From contig JAXHTH010000284.1 in assembly GCA_034211115.1 (NCBI GenBank), positions 1 to 11,474 on the forward strand: a stretch of DNA of 11,474 bases, given 5' to 3'. The notes under the pieces were generated by a model. The model saw only the letters and a program-made list of their open reading frames with translations. It searched no databases and had not been told where the DNA came from. A program made the translations under genes and the position numbers. The stretch comes from JAXHTH01 sp034211115 (lineage in GTDB: Bacteria; Planctomycetota; Phycisphaerae; Phycisphaerales; SM1A02). Positions within the stretch are counted from its first letter, which is position 1; the number at the start of each line of letters is the position of its first letter. Below, piece by piece: positions 1 through 6,381 of this stretch.

Positions 1-931
1 CAAGGTCGTCGACGTCACCGGCGACGACCTTGAACACCAGCACGTTGTAGTTCGCCGGCTCGTGCGGCTCGTAGGTCGTCGGGCTGCCGAACGTGCCATC
101 GCCGTTGCCGAAGATGACCGTGACGCTGTCGCTGGGGTAGCCGTTGAGCGTGACCACGTCGAGATGGCCGTCGCTGTTCATGTCCACCAGCGCCATGTCC
201 TCGGGCTCCGATTGGCCGATGGTGACGGTGTAGGGCGGTCCCGGGTTGCCGAACCCGTCGCCGAGCCCGAGCTGGATCGTGATGACGGGGTCGTAGCCGT
301 CGACGGTGACGATATCGAGATGGCCGTCCTCATCGACATCGCCCACGCCGACGCCGATGCCGCCGGCGACGTCGCTGCTCACGAATTCCGTGTAAAACGT
401 GCCATCGCCGTGGTTGAGCAGGACCGGTCCGCCGTTGGGGGCGACGATATCGATATCGCCGTCGTTGTCCATGTCGCCGAATCCCAGCGCGTGGCTCGTC
501 CCGTGCCCGTTCGTATAGGTAATGATCGGCCCGAACGTGCCGTCCCCGTTGCCCAGCATCACGCCGATGTCGTCGTCGATCACGTCGAGCGCGCCATCGT
601 CGTTGAGATCGCTGACGAAGACGGCGTACGCCCCCTCCTCATCCGTGATGGTCTGGTCGTTGAACGATCCTTGGCCGTCCGTGTTGAAGTTGATGGTGTA
701 GTTCCCGGGGTCGATGAGCTGGCCGAAGCCGTCATAGACCGGCGGGTGAACGGTGAAGAGGTCGATGTCGCCATCGCCGTCGAAATCGCCGGGCGCGGTG
801 CCGAAGTCGTACGCGAAGCCCCAGAAGACCGGCTCACCGAAGATGTGCTCCCCGGCCAGTACCGGGCCTCCGAACACGAACATCGTGATCGCGGTCGAGA
901 TCGAGAGTGCTTTGCTGGTTTTGACGCGCAT
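1..931 (-). CDS. Secreted FG-GAP/VCBS repeat protein, 3' end beyond window
   Basis: The minus-strand frame starts at the ATG at 931-929 and stays open to the window edge, giving 310 visible residues. The start is preceded by AGGAAGGAG with a 6-nt spacer, a strong ribosome binding site. Residues 1-26 look like a Sec signal peptide: MRVKTSK, a hydrophobic core, then a probable cut after VLA. The mature part carries regularly spaced calcium-binding loops of the form DxDxDGxxD at residues 49-57, 108-116, 153-161, 198-206 and 250-258. A sixth begins at 306. Several are followed by the 'GNGDGTFG' turn typical of VCBS/FG-GAP beta-propellers (integrin-alpha-like). The family is extracellular or surface-attached; ligand and role are unknown. 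No catalytic domain is visible, but the C-terminus is missing. It has its own promoter and lies downstream of a second propeller gene on the same strand, separated from it by a terminator. Confidence 0.92.
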   Translation of the reverse strand, partial: MRVKTSKALSISTAITMFVFGGPVLAGEHIFGEPVFWGFAYDFGTAPGDFDGDGDIDLFTVHPPVYDGFGQLIDPGNYTINFNTDGQGSFNDQTITDEEGAYAVFVSDLNDDGALDVIDDDIGVMLGNGDGTFGPIITYTNGHGTSHALGFGDMDNDGDIDIVAPNGGPVLLNHGDGTFYTEFVSSDVAGGIGVGVGDVDEDGHLDIVTVDGYDPVITIQLGLGDGFGNPGPPYTVTIGQSEPEDMALVDMNSDGHLDVVTLNGYPSDSVTVIFGNGDGTFGSPTTYEPHEPANYNVLVFKVVAGDVDDL

Positions 932-946
932 TGCGGGCTCCTTCCT

Positions 947-989
947 GATCGGCCCGCGCGGCCTTCTGCCGCCGATGACCGGGCCGATC
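947..989 (-). promoter_or_regulatory. Leader stem-loop abutting the ribosome binding site
   Basis: On the minus strand GATCGGCCCG (989-980) pairs perfectly with CGGGCCGATC (956-947), a 10-bp stem enclosing 23 nt. The enclosed part can itself fold as GCGGC-AGAAG-GCCGC. The stem ends one base before the AGGAAGGAG ribosome binding site of the gene starting at 931. This placement suits either a translation-control element or a 5' stabilising hairpin. The pairing is seen directly; the function is inference. Confidence 0.55.
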
Positions 990-1111
990 TTCTCGGTTGG
1001 TCGCGCCTCAGGTCCACTCGTCACAGGATTGTAGTACGAGTTTGTCCGTTGCCTTGGCGCGGGTCCGGCGCGAGCGTTGGAAGTCGGCCGAATCAACGGA
1101 TCGAATCATCC

Positions 1112-1140
1112 ATTATATGCTGTGCGAGCGGTGCCCGGAA
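1112..1140 (-). promoter_or_regulatory. Probable sigma-70-type promoter of the propeller gene at 931
   Basis: The minus strand carries a perfect -10 TATAAT (1117-1112), preceded after a 17-nt spacer by TTCCGG (1140-1135), a poor match to TTGACA. Transcription would begin near 1105, leaving a leader of about 175 nt that contains the 947-989 hairpin. A perfect TATAAT is notable in DNA this GC-rich. Confidence 0.55.
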
Positions 1141-1178
1141 ACCAGAAAAGCAACCCCGAGAATGACGCGAAGCCGCGA

Positions 1179-1208
1179 AAAGCCCCGGGACCGGAGTCCC
1201 GGGGCTTT
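1179..1208 (-). terminator. Rho-independent terminator after the 554-aa propeller gene
   Basis: GCCCCGGGAC (1182-1191) pairs with GTCCCGGGGC (1196-1205), extended by AAA/TTT to a 13-bp perfect stem with a 4-base loop. On the minus strand the stem runs into TTTT, and the loop is UCCG closed by C-G, a stable UNCG-type tetraloop. It lies about 80 bases past the stop codon at 1286, so it serves the minus-strand gene; the plus side lacks a long T tract. Confidence 0.8.
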
Positions 1209-1285
1209 GGCCGCTTCAGCACGAGATCTCTGTCGTCTCGGTCTTCGGCGTTTCAGCTTTCAGCTTTCCCGCTTTCAGTTTTCTC

Positions 1286-2950
1286 CTACGGGCAGTCGCC
1301 CCAGGCCGCGAGCAGGGCGAGCAGATCGGCGGTGTCCGTGTCGCCGTCGCCGTCGACATCGCCGTCCGGCGTGCCCCACGCGCTGAGGAGGAACAGCAGG
1401 TCGGCGGTGTCCACGTCGCCGTCGCCGTCGAAGTCGGCCGGGCAGCTTTCATCGACGGCCGGATACAGCCCGCCGCGGCGATTCCGCGCGTGATACACCT
1501 TCCAGTCGCGGTCGGTCTCGCTGTAGATGTCCGAAAGGTCGTAGAGGTTGACATCGACGATTTCTTCATCGGTATGTGAGGACAGGACGCCGAGCTCGTA
1601 ATCGCCGTCACCATCAACATCGCCGATCGTCGCGCCGTTCATGTAGGTGAAACCGACGGGACGGAGGGGGAAGCCGGGCAGGTCGTTGCCCTGTGAATCG
1701 ATGCCGAAGAGATAACCGCCCTCGCCGTCGGCGATGTTGTGATCGGCGAAGATCTCCATCAGGCCGTCGCCGTCGATGTCGGCCACGGTGAGCGGGCCCT
1801 CGGACCCGCCGCCGTGCGTCTGGTTATAGGGGAAACCGGGCTTGACGACGCCGGAGGAGGTCCAGGCCCAGAAGCAGTCGCTGGGCACGCCGGGCCCGTA
1901 GCCCGCCCGTCCGTCGAGGATCTCCAACTCCCCGTCCCCTTCCAGGTCGGTCACCGTCGGCGGGCAGTAGGTCCACGTCCCGAGATACTTGGGCCAGCCG
2001 GGATAGGCGCTGCCATCATGGTGGAATACGTAGCAGCCGGCCGCGTCCCTGTGCGCGCCGACGACGATTTCCAAATCGTCATCGCCGTCGAGGTCGGCCA
2101 GGGCCGCCGACTGATAGCTGAAGTTCGCATTGGGAATCTGCTTGGGCCAGCCGGGCAGGGTGTGGCCCGCGAGATCGAGCAGGTACATGCTGTTGTAGGA
2201 CATGTAGAAGATCTCGACGGCGCCGTCGTTGTTGACATCACCCACCGCGGCAGAGCCCGTCGGCACATGATCGAGCGTGACCGGCCAGCCGTCCGTCCAT
2301 TCCGAACCGTCCAGCTCGACGACGTGCAGCAGGCCGATGGGATAGTCGCGCTCGCCGGCGATGATCTCCATCACGCCGTCGTCATCGAGGTCATACAGCG
2401 TGGGGCAGCTTGCGAGGTTGTTGTTGCCCAGGCTCTTGGGGAAGCCGGGCAGGACGTTGCCTTCGTGATCGAGGACGTAGAGTCGGCCGCCGCTGGTCAG
2501 GCCGCGCGTGAACTGGACGATCTCGACATCGCCGTCGCCGTCCATGTCGTCGACGCTCGGGGCGTACTGCGGCAACTGGATGGTGGTGACGGGGAAGCCG
2601 GGCATCTCGTGGCCCGCGTTGTCCCACGCGTAGATCTTGCCGTCCGTGCTGGAGGTGATGACTTCCAGTTGGCCGTCGCCGTTCAGGTCGGCGAACACCA
2701 GCCCGCGCGAGGGCGAGAAGTTGGGATGCCCGCCCATCTGGACCGGAAAGCCGTCCATCTGCGGGATGGCCCGGCCGCCCATCCGCGGTCCGGGCAGCGA
2801 CCCGTGATAGTCGAAGACGGTCGTCATCGTCGGCACGGGCGCCATCTCGTCGGTGATGCCGATGATCTTCGCTTCGCCGGCCAACGCGGCCGAAACACCG
2901 AGGCCGATGGGGATGACGGCGAACAGGGCAAGTGGGGCTGCGATCTTCAT
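1286..2950 (-). CDS. Secreted FG-GAP beta-propeller with C-terminal dockerin-like repeats
   Basis: This is a 554-residue exported protein. The start ATG (2950-2948) follows AAGGAG with a 9-nt spacer. Residues 1-25 form a signal peptide ending AALA. The open frame continues far upstream, through a tRNA gene, so the longer start is rejected. Eight calcium-type loops lie at residues 88-96, 135-143, 187-195, 238-246, 286-294, 335-343, 391-399 and 444-452, spaced about 50 residues. Most units also carry a 'PGFP' or 'PGWP' strand, as expected for a seven- or eight-bladed FG-GAP propeller. After a 'NRRGGLYP' linker, residues 503-554 hold two 25-residue-spaced EF-hand-like loops (506-514 and 531-539), each followed by TADLL-x-LL-x-AWG. 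This resembles a type I dockerin and is a common C-terminal tail on exported planctomycete proteins. A surface-anchoring or export role for the tail is inference. Its ligand is unknown. Confidence 0.93.
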   Translation of the reverse strand: MKIAAPLALFAVIPIGLGVSAALAGEAKIIGITDEMAPVPTMTTVFDYHGSLPGPRMGGRAIPQMDGFPVQMGGHPNFSPSRGLVFADLNGDGQLEVITSSTDGKIYAWDNAGHEMPGFPVTTIQLPQYAPSVDDMDGDGDVEIVQFTRGLTSGGRLYVLDHEGNVLPGFPKSLGNNNLASCPTLYDLDDDGVMEIIAGERDYPIGLLHVVELDGSEWTDGWPVTLDHVPTGSAAVGDVNNDGAVEIFYMSYNSMYLLDLAGHTLPGWPKQIPNANFSYQSAALADLDGDDDLEIVVGAHRDAAGCYVFHHDGSAYPGWPKYLGTWTYCPPTVTDLEGDGELEILDGRAGYGPGVPSDCFWAWTSSGVVKPGFPYNQTHGGGSEGPLTVADIDGDGLMEIFADHNIADGEGGYLFGIDSQGNDLPGFPLRPVGFTYMNGATIGDVDGDGDYELGVLSSHTDEEIVDVNLYDLSDIYSETDRDWKVYHARNRRGGLYPAVDESCPADFDGDGDVDTADLLFLLSAWGTPDGDVDGDGDTDTADLLALLAAWGDCP

Positions 2951-3306
2951 GGTCCTTCGCTCCTTCTCCCGGAGGGTCAGAATTCGTCGTGCCCGGAGAA
3001 CGCGTGAGTCTCGTGATGCCTCCTTCCCGGCCCGATGGGCGGGACGGCTGTCGGAGGCGCATGTCCCATTTTCACGCGCATCGTCCCGCCGTGCAACGGG
3101 AAAACGCCGGGTCCCGACGTCGGCAACGCGCCAATCAGGGCTCGGTACGGCCCGGACAAGTCCTTTCCCCATCTTCATGGCGATGAATGGATGGTCCGAC
3201 GCGAGCGGGGTCGGCGGCCGGTCGCTGTTACCGGAGGGGAGGGCCGAGGATCGCGGCGCGGCGTGCCGGCTCGGCGCGACGTGAGGGCGAAGGACATCCA
3301 GCCAAG
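2951..3306. other. Intergenic region upstream of the propeller gene
   Basis: These 356 bases lie between the propeller start and the tRNA-Ser gene. They hold the propeller's ribosome binding site and one weak minus-strand promoter candidate (3068-3096). Open frames cross the region on both strands, but none has a start signal or a recognisable product. I see no repeat or RNA structure worth calling. Confidence 0.6.
3068..3096 (-). promoter_or_regulatory. Weak promoter candidate for the propeller gene at 2950
   Basis: TTGCAC (3096-3091) and GAAAAT (3073-3068) on the minus strand are separated by 17 nt. Each hexamer matches the sigma-70 consensus at four positions. It would give a leader of about 110 nt. 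This is the best candidate I could find by eye in the gap, and it may be chance. Confidence 0.28.
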
Positions 3307-3394
3307 CGGTGGGGGCGGGATTCGAACCCGCGAAGGGGACAGGCCCCTTACCGGTTTTCAAGACCGGTGCATTCAACCACTCTGCCACCCCACC
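3307..3394 (-). tRNA. tRNA-Ser (anticodon UGA)
   Basis: An 88-nt class II tRNA is read on the minus strand. The acceptor arms GGTGGGG (3394-3388) and CCCCACC (3314-3308) pair over 7 bp with discriminator G at 3307. The D-arm region reads GCAGAGTGGTTGAATGC. The anticodon stem CCGGT/ACCGG encloses loop CTTGAAA with anticodon TGA. A long variable arm (AAGGGG...CCCCTT) marks it as a serine-type tRNA. The T arm is GCGGG-TTCGAAT-CCCGC. CCA is not encoded, so it must be added after transcription. It decodes UCA, with wobble to other UCN codons. Confidence 0.96.
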
Positions 3395-3431
3395 GTGCGT
3401 TTCCGGGGCCGTCAGGGCGGTTTCTCTGTGC

Positions 3432-3437
3432 ATGATA
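3432..3437 (-). promoter_or_regulatory. Possible -10 element of the tRNA-Ser gene
   Basis: TATCAT on the minus strand matches five of six bases of the -10 consensus and lies 37 bases before the mature tRNA 5' end, giving a short leader of about 30 nt. No convincing -35 is found at 17-18 nt spacing, so the call is tentative. Confidence 0.3.
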
Positions 3438-3503
3438 CCGCACATCGGGGCGGTCTTCCGGCCGCTTTCCTGCCGGACAGGACGACAAGCCCGCCTCGGC
3501 AAG

Positions 3504-3863
3504 TCACTGCCACGGATCCGGAAACCAGCGCTCGTGGGCGGTGACATTCTCGACGAAGCCGGCGGCCATGAGCAGCTCGCGCCGGTTCCAGTTCGCCAGC
3601 ACGATCGCGTGCTCGAACTCGCGCATGTCTCCGCCACTCAGTCTCAGCACCGCGCAGCGAAGAGGTTCAAACACTGAGTCCATCGCATGGGTGGTCAGGG
3701 GGAGGTCTCGACCGCAACGCTCGAGGAGTTGCCGCATCGCGAAGCGGCGATCATCGCCCGTGAACAGCGCGTCGATGCGGCGCTGCAGCCCGGATTCGAG
3801 CGGTGGGCCGACGGTGCTCCTTGGGATTCTCCCGTGCTGTGCTTGGGAGCATATTCGATACAA
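3504..3863 (-). CDS. Small conserved-looking hypothetical protein, start uncertain
   Basis: The minus-strand frame ending at the TGA at 3506-3504 encodes a protein-like C-terminus. It includes 'QRRIDALFTGDDRRF', 'MRQLLERCGRDLPL', 'FEPLRCAVLRLSGGDMREFE', 'NWNRRELLMAAGF' and ends 'AHERWFPDPW'. From memory this resembles small soluble proteins common in planctomycetes, with a CGxxLP segment, an 'IRFAALKLSxGD'-like helix and an 'A..DWRDLLxAAGF' helix. Their function is not known to me. No signal peptide or membrane segment is seen. The given start is the TTG at 3863 (119 residues), which has no ribosome binding site. The first in-frame ATG begins MRQLL and would cut off the N-terminal helix. An AAGGAG at about 3824-3829 is followed by no usable in-frame ATG, GTG or TTG at normal spacing. 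A sequencing error, a rare start codon or an early frameshift is possible. The gene lies upstream of tRNA-Ser on the same strand. Confidence 0.6.
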   Translation of the reverse strand: MYRICSQAQHGRIPRSTVGPPLESGLQRRIDALFTGDDRRFAMRQLLERCGRDLPLTTHAMDSVFEPLRCAVLRLSGGDMREFEHAIVLANWNRRELLMAAGFVENVTAHERWFPDPWQ

Positions 3864-4060
3864 GAATCCGGCGGGGAGGGCACAAATACCGGTCGATACG
3901 GACCTTCTGTGAACGGCCGGGTGATGAGCTGTTTCTTTCTCCCCTCTGGCGGGGGATTTATCGGGGTCACGCGAGCGGTCGGATGGCGTGTGGTGGCCCT
4001 CGCCGCGGTGCGACAGGAACCGTGGCGCGGGGGAGATCGCGCGATCCTCGCAAATAAGGG

Positions 4061-4088
4061 TTGACAGGGGCCGGGAGACGGGTACTGT
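4061..4088 (+). promoter_or_regulatory. Sigma-70-type promoter for the GYF-domain gene
   Basis: A perfect -35 TTGACA (4061-4066), a 16-nt spacer and TACTGT (4083-4088) as -10 form the clearest promoter in the window. Transcription would start near 4095, about 175 nt before the GTG start at 4270, so the mRNA has a long structured leader. Confidence 0.65.
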
Positions 4089-4106
4089 TGAGCGTGCCCC
4101 CGGAAC

Positions 4107-4143
4107 GGCCCGGCGTGAGGCAAGCATCCGCCGGGCCACTTTT
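4107..4143 (+). promoter_or_regulatory. Attenuator-like hairpin in the leader of the GYF gene
   Basis: GGCCCGGCG (4107-4115) pairs perfectly with CGCCGGGCC (4129-4137) around a 13-base loop TGAGGCAAGCATC. AC and TTTT (4140-4143) follow at once. The hairpin begins about a dozen bases after the predicted transcription start. It therefore looks like an early terminator or attenuator, or the end of a very short RNA, rather than the end of an upstream gene, since the neighbour on the left is on the other strand. I do not recognise a riboswitch class. Confidence 0.5.
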
Positions 4144-4269
4144 ATGCGCCCACCCGGCCGGGGGGATTGATCATGGAAGAAGCGATGTTCGCCGCTCTCG
4201 CGGTCCCGGGCGTGGTCGAAGGCGATATGCTGTGGCCGCCGGATCCGAGCGCGGGAACGGAGGCGCGGC

Positions 4270-5223
4270 GTGGCACAGTACTGGCTGGTGCGAGAATCGG
4301 GATCGGAGGTGGAGGGGCCGTACTCGGCGGGGCAGCTCAAGGCCATGGCCGCCGCGGGGCAGATCACCACCGACTCGCTCATCTCCGACGGCGGGCAATG
4401 GCACGCGGCGACGACCGTCCGGGGGTTGTTCCCCGGCGATGGCGACATCGCCGCGGTTGGCGGTGGGGATGATGCCGGGCATGCCATTGATGATGATGGC
4501 GGGGCGTACGACCTGGAGCCGGCCCCGCGCGGCGGCGACGCGCCGGTCGCGCCTTCCCCGGGCGTTGTGGACGCCGGTGCGGCGGGCCGGGAAGGCCGGG
4601 GCTGGCCGTCTTCGCGCGAGTTCGCCGGCGGGGTCGAGGCGCCGCCGGTCGTGCGTTACGGCGCCGCGTCCGGGGCGGGCGTGCCCGGCGAGCCGCGACA
4701 GGTGACCTGGTTCCTCGTCCTCACGTGCATCCTTCTCGCGTTCGGCGCGGTCACCGTGATCGTGAGCTTCGTCGAGGGCGCGATGCAGTCGATGGGGGAG
4801 GTGGAGCCGTGGTGGGAGAGCGACACGATCCACGCCAGCGATGTCATGGGATGCGTGCAGGCGCCGGTCGCGCTCGGCCTGTGGATCTACTGGCTTGTCT
4901 GGGTGTACATCGTGCATCGCGAGATCCGCGACTTCACGGGCGGGGCGCATTCGATCGGCCCGGGCCTGGCGCTGGGGTTGTGCTTCGTGCCGCTGTTCAA
5001 TCTCTTCTGGAGCGTGTACATGCCGTACCGTCTGGCGCAGACGATTCGCGACCGATCGGTGCAGCGGAGGTCGATCATCTCGCCGGAGACGGTGCTGACG
5101 TTCCAGATCCTGTCGATCCTGCCGGGCTGCTGCCTGTGGGGCCTGAGCCTGCTGTTCACGGGCCTGGCGATGCAGCACATCCAGACGGGGCTGAACCGCC
5201 TGTGGGCGCAGGCGGAGGGGTGA
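4270..5223 (+). CDS. GYF_2-domain membrane protein with four membrane segments
   Basis: A 317-residue protein starts at GTG 4270, with GGAGG about 8 nt upstream. Residues 3-55 form a GYF_2 (DUF4339-type) domain: an initial 'QYWLV', then 'GPYSAGQLKAMAAAGQI', 'TDSLISDGGQW' and 'GLFPG'. A low-complexity acidic/Gly/Pro/Ala linker spans residues 57-143. Four hydrophobic segments lie near residues 145-168, 195-216, 229-252 and 275-300. The stretch 'CFVPLFNLFWSVYMPYRL' recalls the DUF4328-like membrane family. The GYF_2 domain probably sits in the cytoplasm and binds a partner peptide, but substrate and partner are unknown. A 126-bp gap with no clear terminator precedes the next gene. The upstream ATG at 4173 is in another frame and is not the start of this protein. 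Confidence 0.88.
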   Translation: MAQYWLVRESGSEVEGPYSAGQLKAMAAAGQITTDSLISDGGQWHAATTVRGLFPGDGDIAAVGGGDDAGHAIDDDGGAYDLEPAPRGGDAPVAPSPGVVDAGAAGREGRGWPSSREFAGGVEAPPVVRYGAASGAGVPGEPRQVTWFLVLTCILLAFGAVTVIVSFVEGAMQSMGEVEPWWESDTIHASDVMGCVQAPVALGLWIYWLVWVYIVHREIRDFTGGAHSIGPGLALGLCFVPLFNLFWSVYMPYRLAQTIRDRSVQRRSIISPETVLTFQILSILPGCCLWGLSLLFTGLAMQHIQTGLNRLWAQAEG

Positions 5224-5337
5224 CCGGCTGGGCCGGCCCGAAAGACGTCGGGGGCATTTTCGAGCGACGGCGACGAACGGCTTTGGCGGTGTTTGCGTTC
5301 GCTTCCGCTGACCTTCCGGGCGCCGAACTCACGGCGG

Positions 5338-5343
5338 TACAAT
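5338..5343 (+). promoter_or_regulatory. -10 element implying a leaderless mRNA
   Basis: TACAAT ends six bases before the ATG at 5350. Transcription initiated at the usual distance would begin at or within a base or two of that ATG. No ribosome binding site is present. The -35 region (about 5314-5319, TTCCGG) is poor. Confidence 0.45.
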
Positions 5344-5349
5344 GCGCCG

Positions 5350-6048
5350 ATGAGGCGCCGAATCCTCACCATCCTCTTGTTCCTTGCCCTTGGGGCGATC
5401 GTGAACGTCGCCGTGGCGTGGATGTGCGCGCTCGCCGTGAACGTGTATGACAACCCGACGATGGAGACACAGATTGCCGAGGAGTACAGACCCCGTGCGT
5501 ACACGATCGTACGGCATCGCGTTGCTCTCGGAGCCACGGCACTGACTTCGCATCGCGCACGAGCCCCGGACGACAGCGCCGATACGAGCACTCTGGATCA
5601 GACTCTGTACCAGTGGGGATACCTTGGGGCGCTGGCGGAAGAGCGCCTGTTCGAGCCCGCACCTGCGTCGTCGAATACCTTTGGCCGAATAAGCCGGACA
5701 ATCGATGGGCGGGGGCTGCCCTATCGAAGCCTCTGGTGCGAGATCGACGCGGGGCGTGAACATCCAGTCTATGGCGGCTGGGGAGTCAACGCGGCATACT
5801 CGTGGTCCGGCGGAATGCCGCGGGTCCTGCCGTATCACCCGCTTTGGGTTGGCTTCGCCCTGAACACGCTGTTTTATGGCGTCATCATATGGGCCCTTCT
5901 CTGCGGTTCGTCTGCACTTCGGAAGTTCATCCGCCGCAAGCGCGGCCGGTGTCCGAAGTGCGGGTATGACCTTCGTGGCAAGCATGATGCCGGCTGTCCG
6001 GAGTGCGGGTGGAACCGGCCCCCGGAAGCCGCATCCGCGCGGGGTTGA
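5350..6048 (+). CDS. Membrane protein with C-terminal CPxCGYDLRG zinc ribbon
   Basis: A 232-residue protein is read from the ATG at 5350 (MRRRILTILLFLALG). An in-frame ATG 57 bases upstream adds an unlikely hydrophilic extension. Residues 5-28 are one membrane helix and 165-187 a second. About 135 residues lie between them, probably outside the cytoplasm. After a basic 'RRKRGR' stretch the tail carries a zinc ribbon with Cys201, Cys204, Cys216 and Cys219 in the pattern CPKCGYDLRG...GCPECGW. This tail is a hallmark of many planctomycete membrane proteins and would face the cytoplasm. Its function is not known; metal binding is inferred from the four cysteines. The gene seems to be transcribed alone from a promoter overlapping its start. 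Confidence 0.85.
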   Translation: MRRRILTILLFLALGAIVNVAVAWMCALAVNVYDNPTMETQIAEEYRPRAYTIVRHRVALGATALTSHRARAPDDSADTSTLDQTLYQWGYLGALAEERLFEPAPASSNTFGRISRTIDGRGLPYRSLWCEIDAGREHPVYGGWGVNAAYSWSGGMPRVLPYHPLWVGFALNTLFYGVIIWALLCGSSALRKFIRRKRGRCPKCGYDLRGKHDAGCPECGWNRPPEAASARG

Positions 6049-6341
6049 TGCCGTGTGAAGTCGCGGGCAGTGGGCGAGGTTTTCCTCGTCCGCGAGGAGG
6101 TGAATCATTGCCGGTTGCGGGTGAGCGGCTGGCGAGGACGCCGCGGCTCGCAGTTGCCGGGCGCACTGGCGGTTCGTGTGCAGCGAGCCGCCGCGTCTTC
6201 GCGAGCGGGTCGCGCCCGGCGGTCCGTGGCCTCGATCGCGCGGCCGGGAGTTCCTGCCGGTCGGAAAGAAGCGAAAGAGGGGACGGGAATCGTCTGCGAG
6301 AGCCCCTCGCGGCGCCCGCATTGTCTTATGGGCCGCTGTGA

Positions 6342-6370
6342 TTGCGGGCGGGGTGATTGAGGGCTAGAGT
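6342..6370 (+). promoter_or_regulatory. Promoter candidate for the glycosyltransferase/TPR gene
   Basis: TTGCGG (6342-6347) and TAGAGT (6365-6370) are spaced by 17 nt, with four of six consensus bases in the -10 and three in the -35. A transcript starting near 6377 would leave about 55 nt of leader that contains the 6382-6401 palindrome. Confidence 0.4.
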
Positions 6371-6381
6371 GGCCTGCCGGG

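Larger units (their letters stand above)
932..1285. other. Intergenic region with promoter, leader hairpin and terminator
   Basis: This gap of about 350 bp separates the two minus-strand propeller genes. It holds the terminator of the upstream gene (1179-1208) and the promoter (1112-1140), 5' leader hairpin (947-989) and ribosome binding site of the downstream gene. I see no credible protein in it: the open frames crossing it lack a ribosome binding site and recognisable composition. Confidence 0.7.
3864..4269. other. Divergent intergenic region with plus-strand promoter and leader
   Basis: About 400 bp lie between the minus-strand small gene and the plus-strand GYF gene. The right half holds a good plus-strand promoter (4061-4088), a terminator-like hairpin (4107-4143), an 8-codon open frame MRPPGRGD (ATG at 4144, stop at 4168-4170) and an untranslated stretch up to the GTG at 4270. 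The left half (3864-4060) shows no gene or clear signal. Confidence 0.6.

Noticed and set aside
1321..1440. Repeats of gtcgcc units that resemble a short tandem repeat
   Set aside because: Explained by Asp-Gly-Asp codons of the calcium loops on the minus strand; not a CRISPR or independent repeat.
1739..3007. Long plus-strand frame opposite the propeller gene
   Set aside because: Val/Asp/Gly/Ala-rich antisense shadow of the DxDGDG repeats; no ribosome binding site or known domain.
2951..3637. Upstream extension of the 554-aa propeller frame to 783 residues
   Set aside because: The extension runs through the tRNA-Ser gene, has no protein-like character, and a good signal peptide with a ribosome binding site begins at 2950.
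4173..4472. Open frame MEEAMFAALAVPG... overlapping the GYF gene start
   Set aside because: It overlaps the well-supported GYF frame by 200 bases and turns Gly/Arg-rich there. Only its first 97 bases are free, and it matches nothing known.
6055..6360. Possible 101-aa gene between the zinc-ribbon and glycosyltransferase genes
   Set aside because: GTG start without a ribosome binding site, Arg/Ala-rich, no domain; other frames are equally open here.
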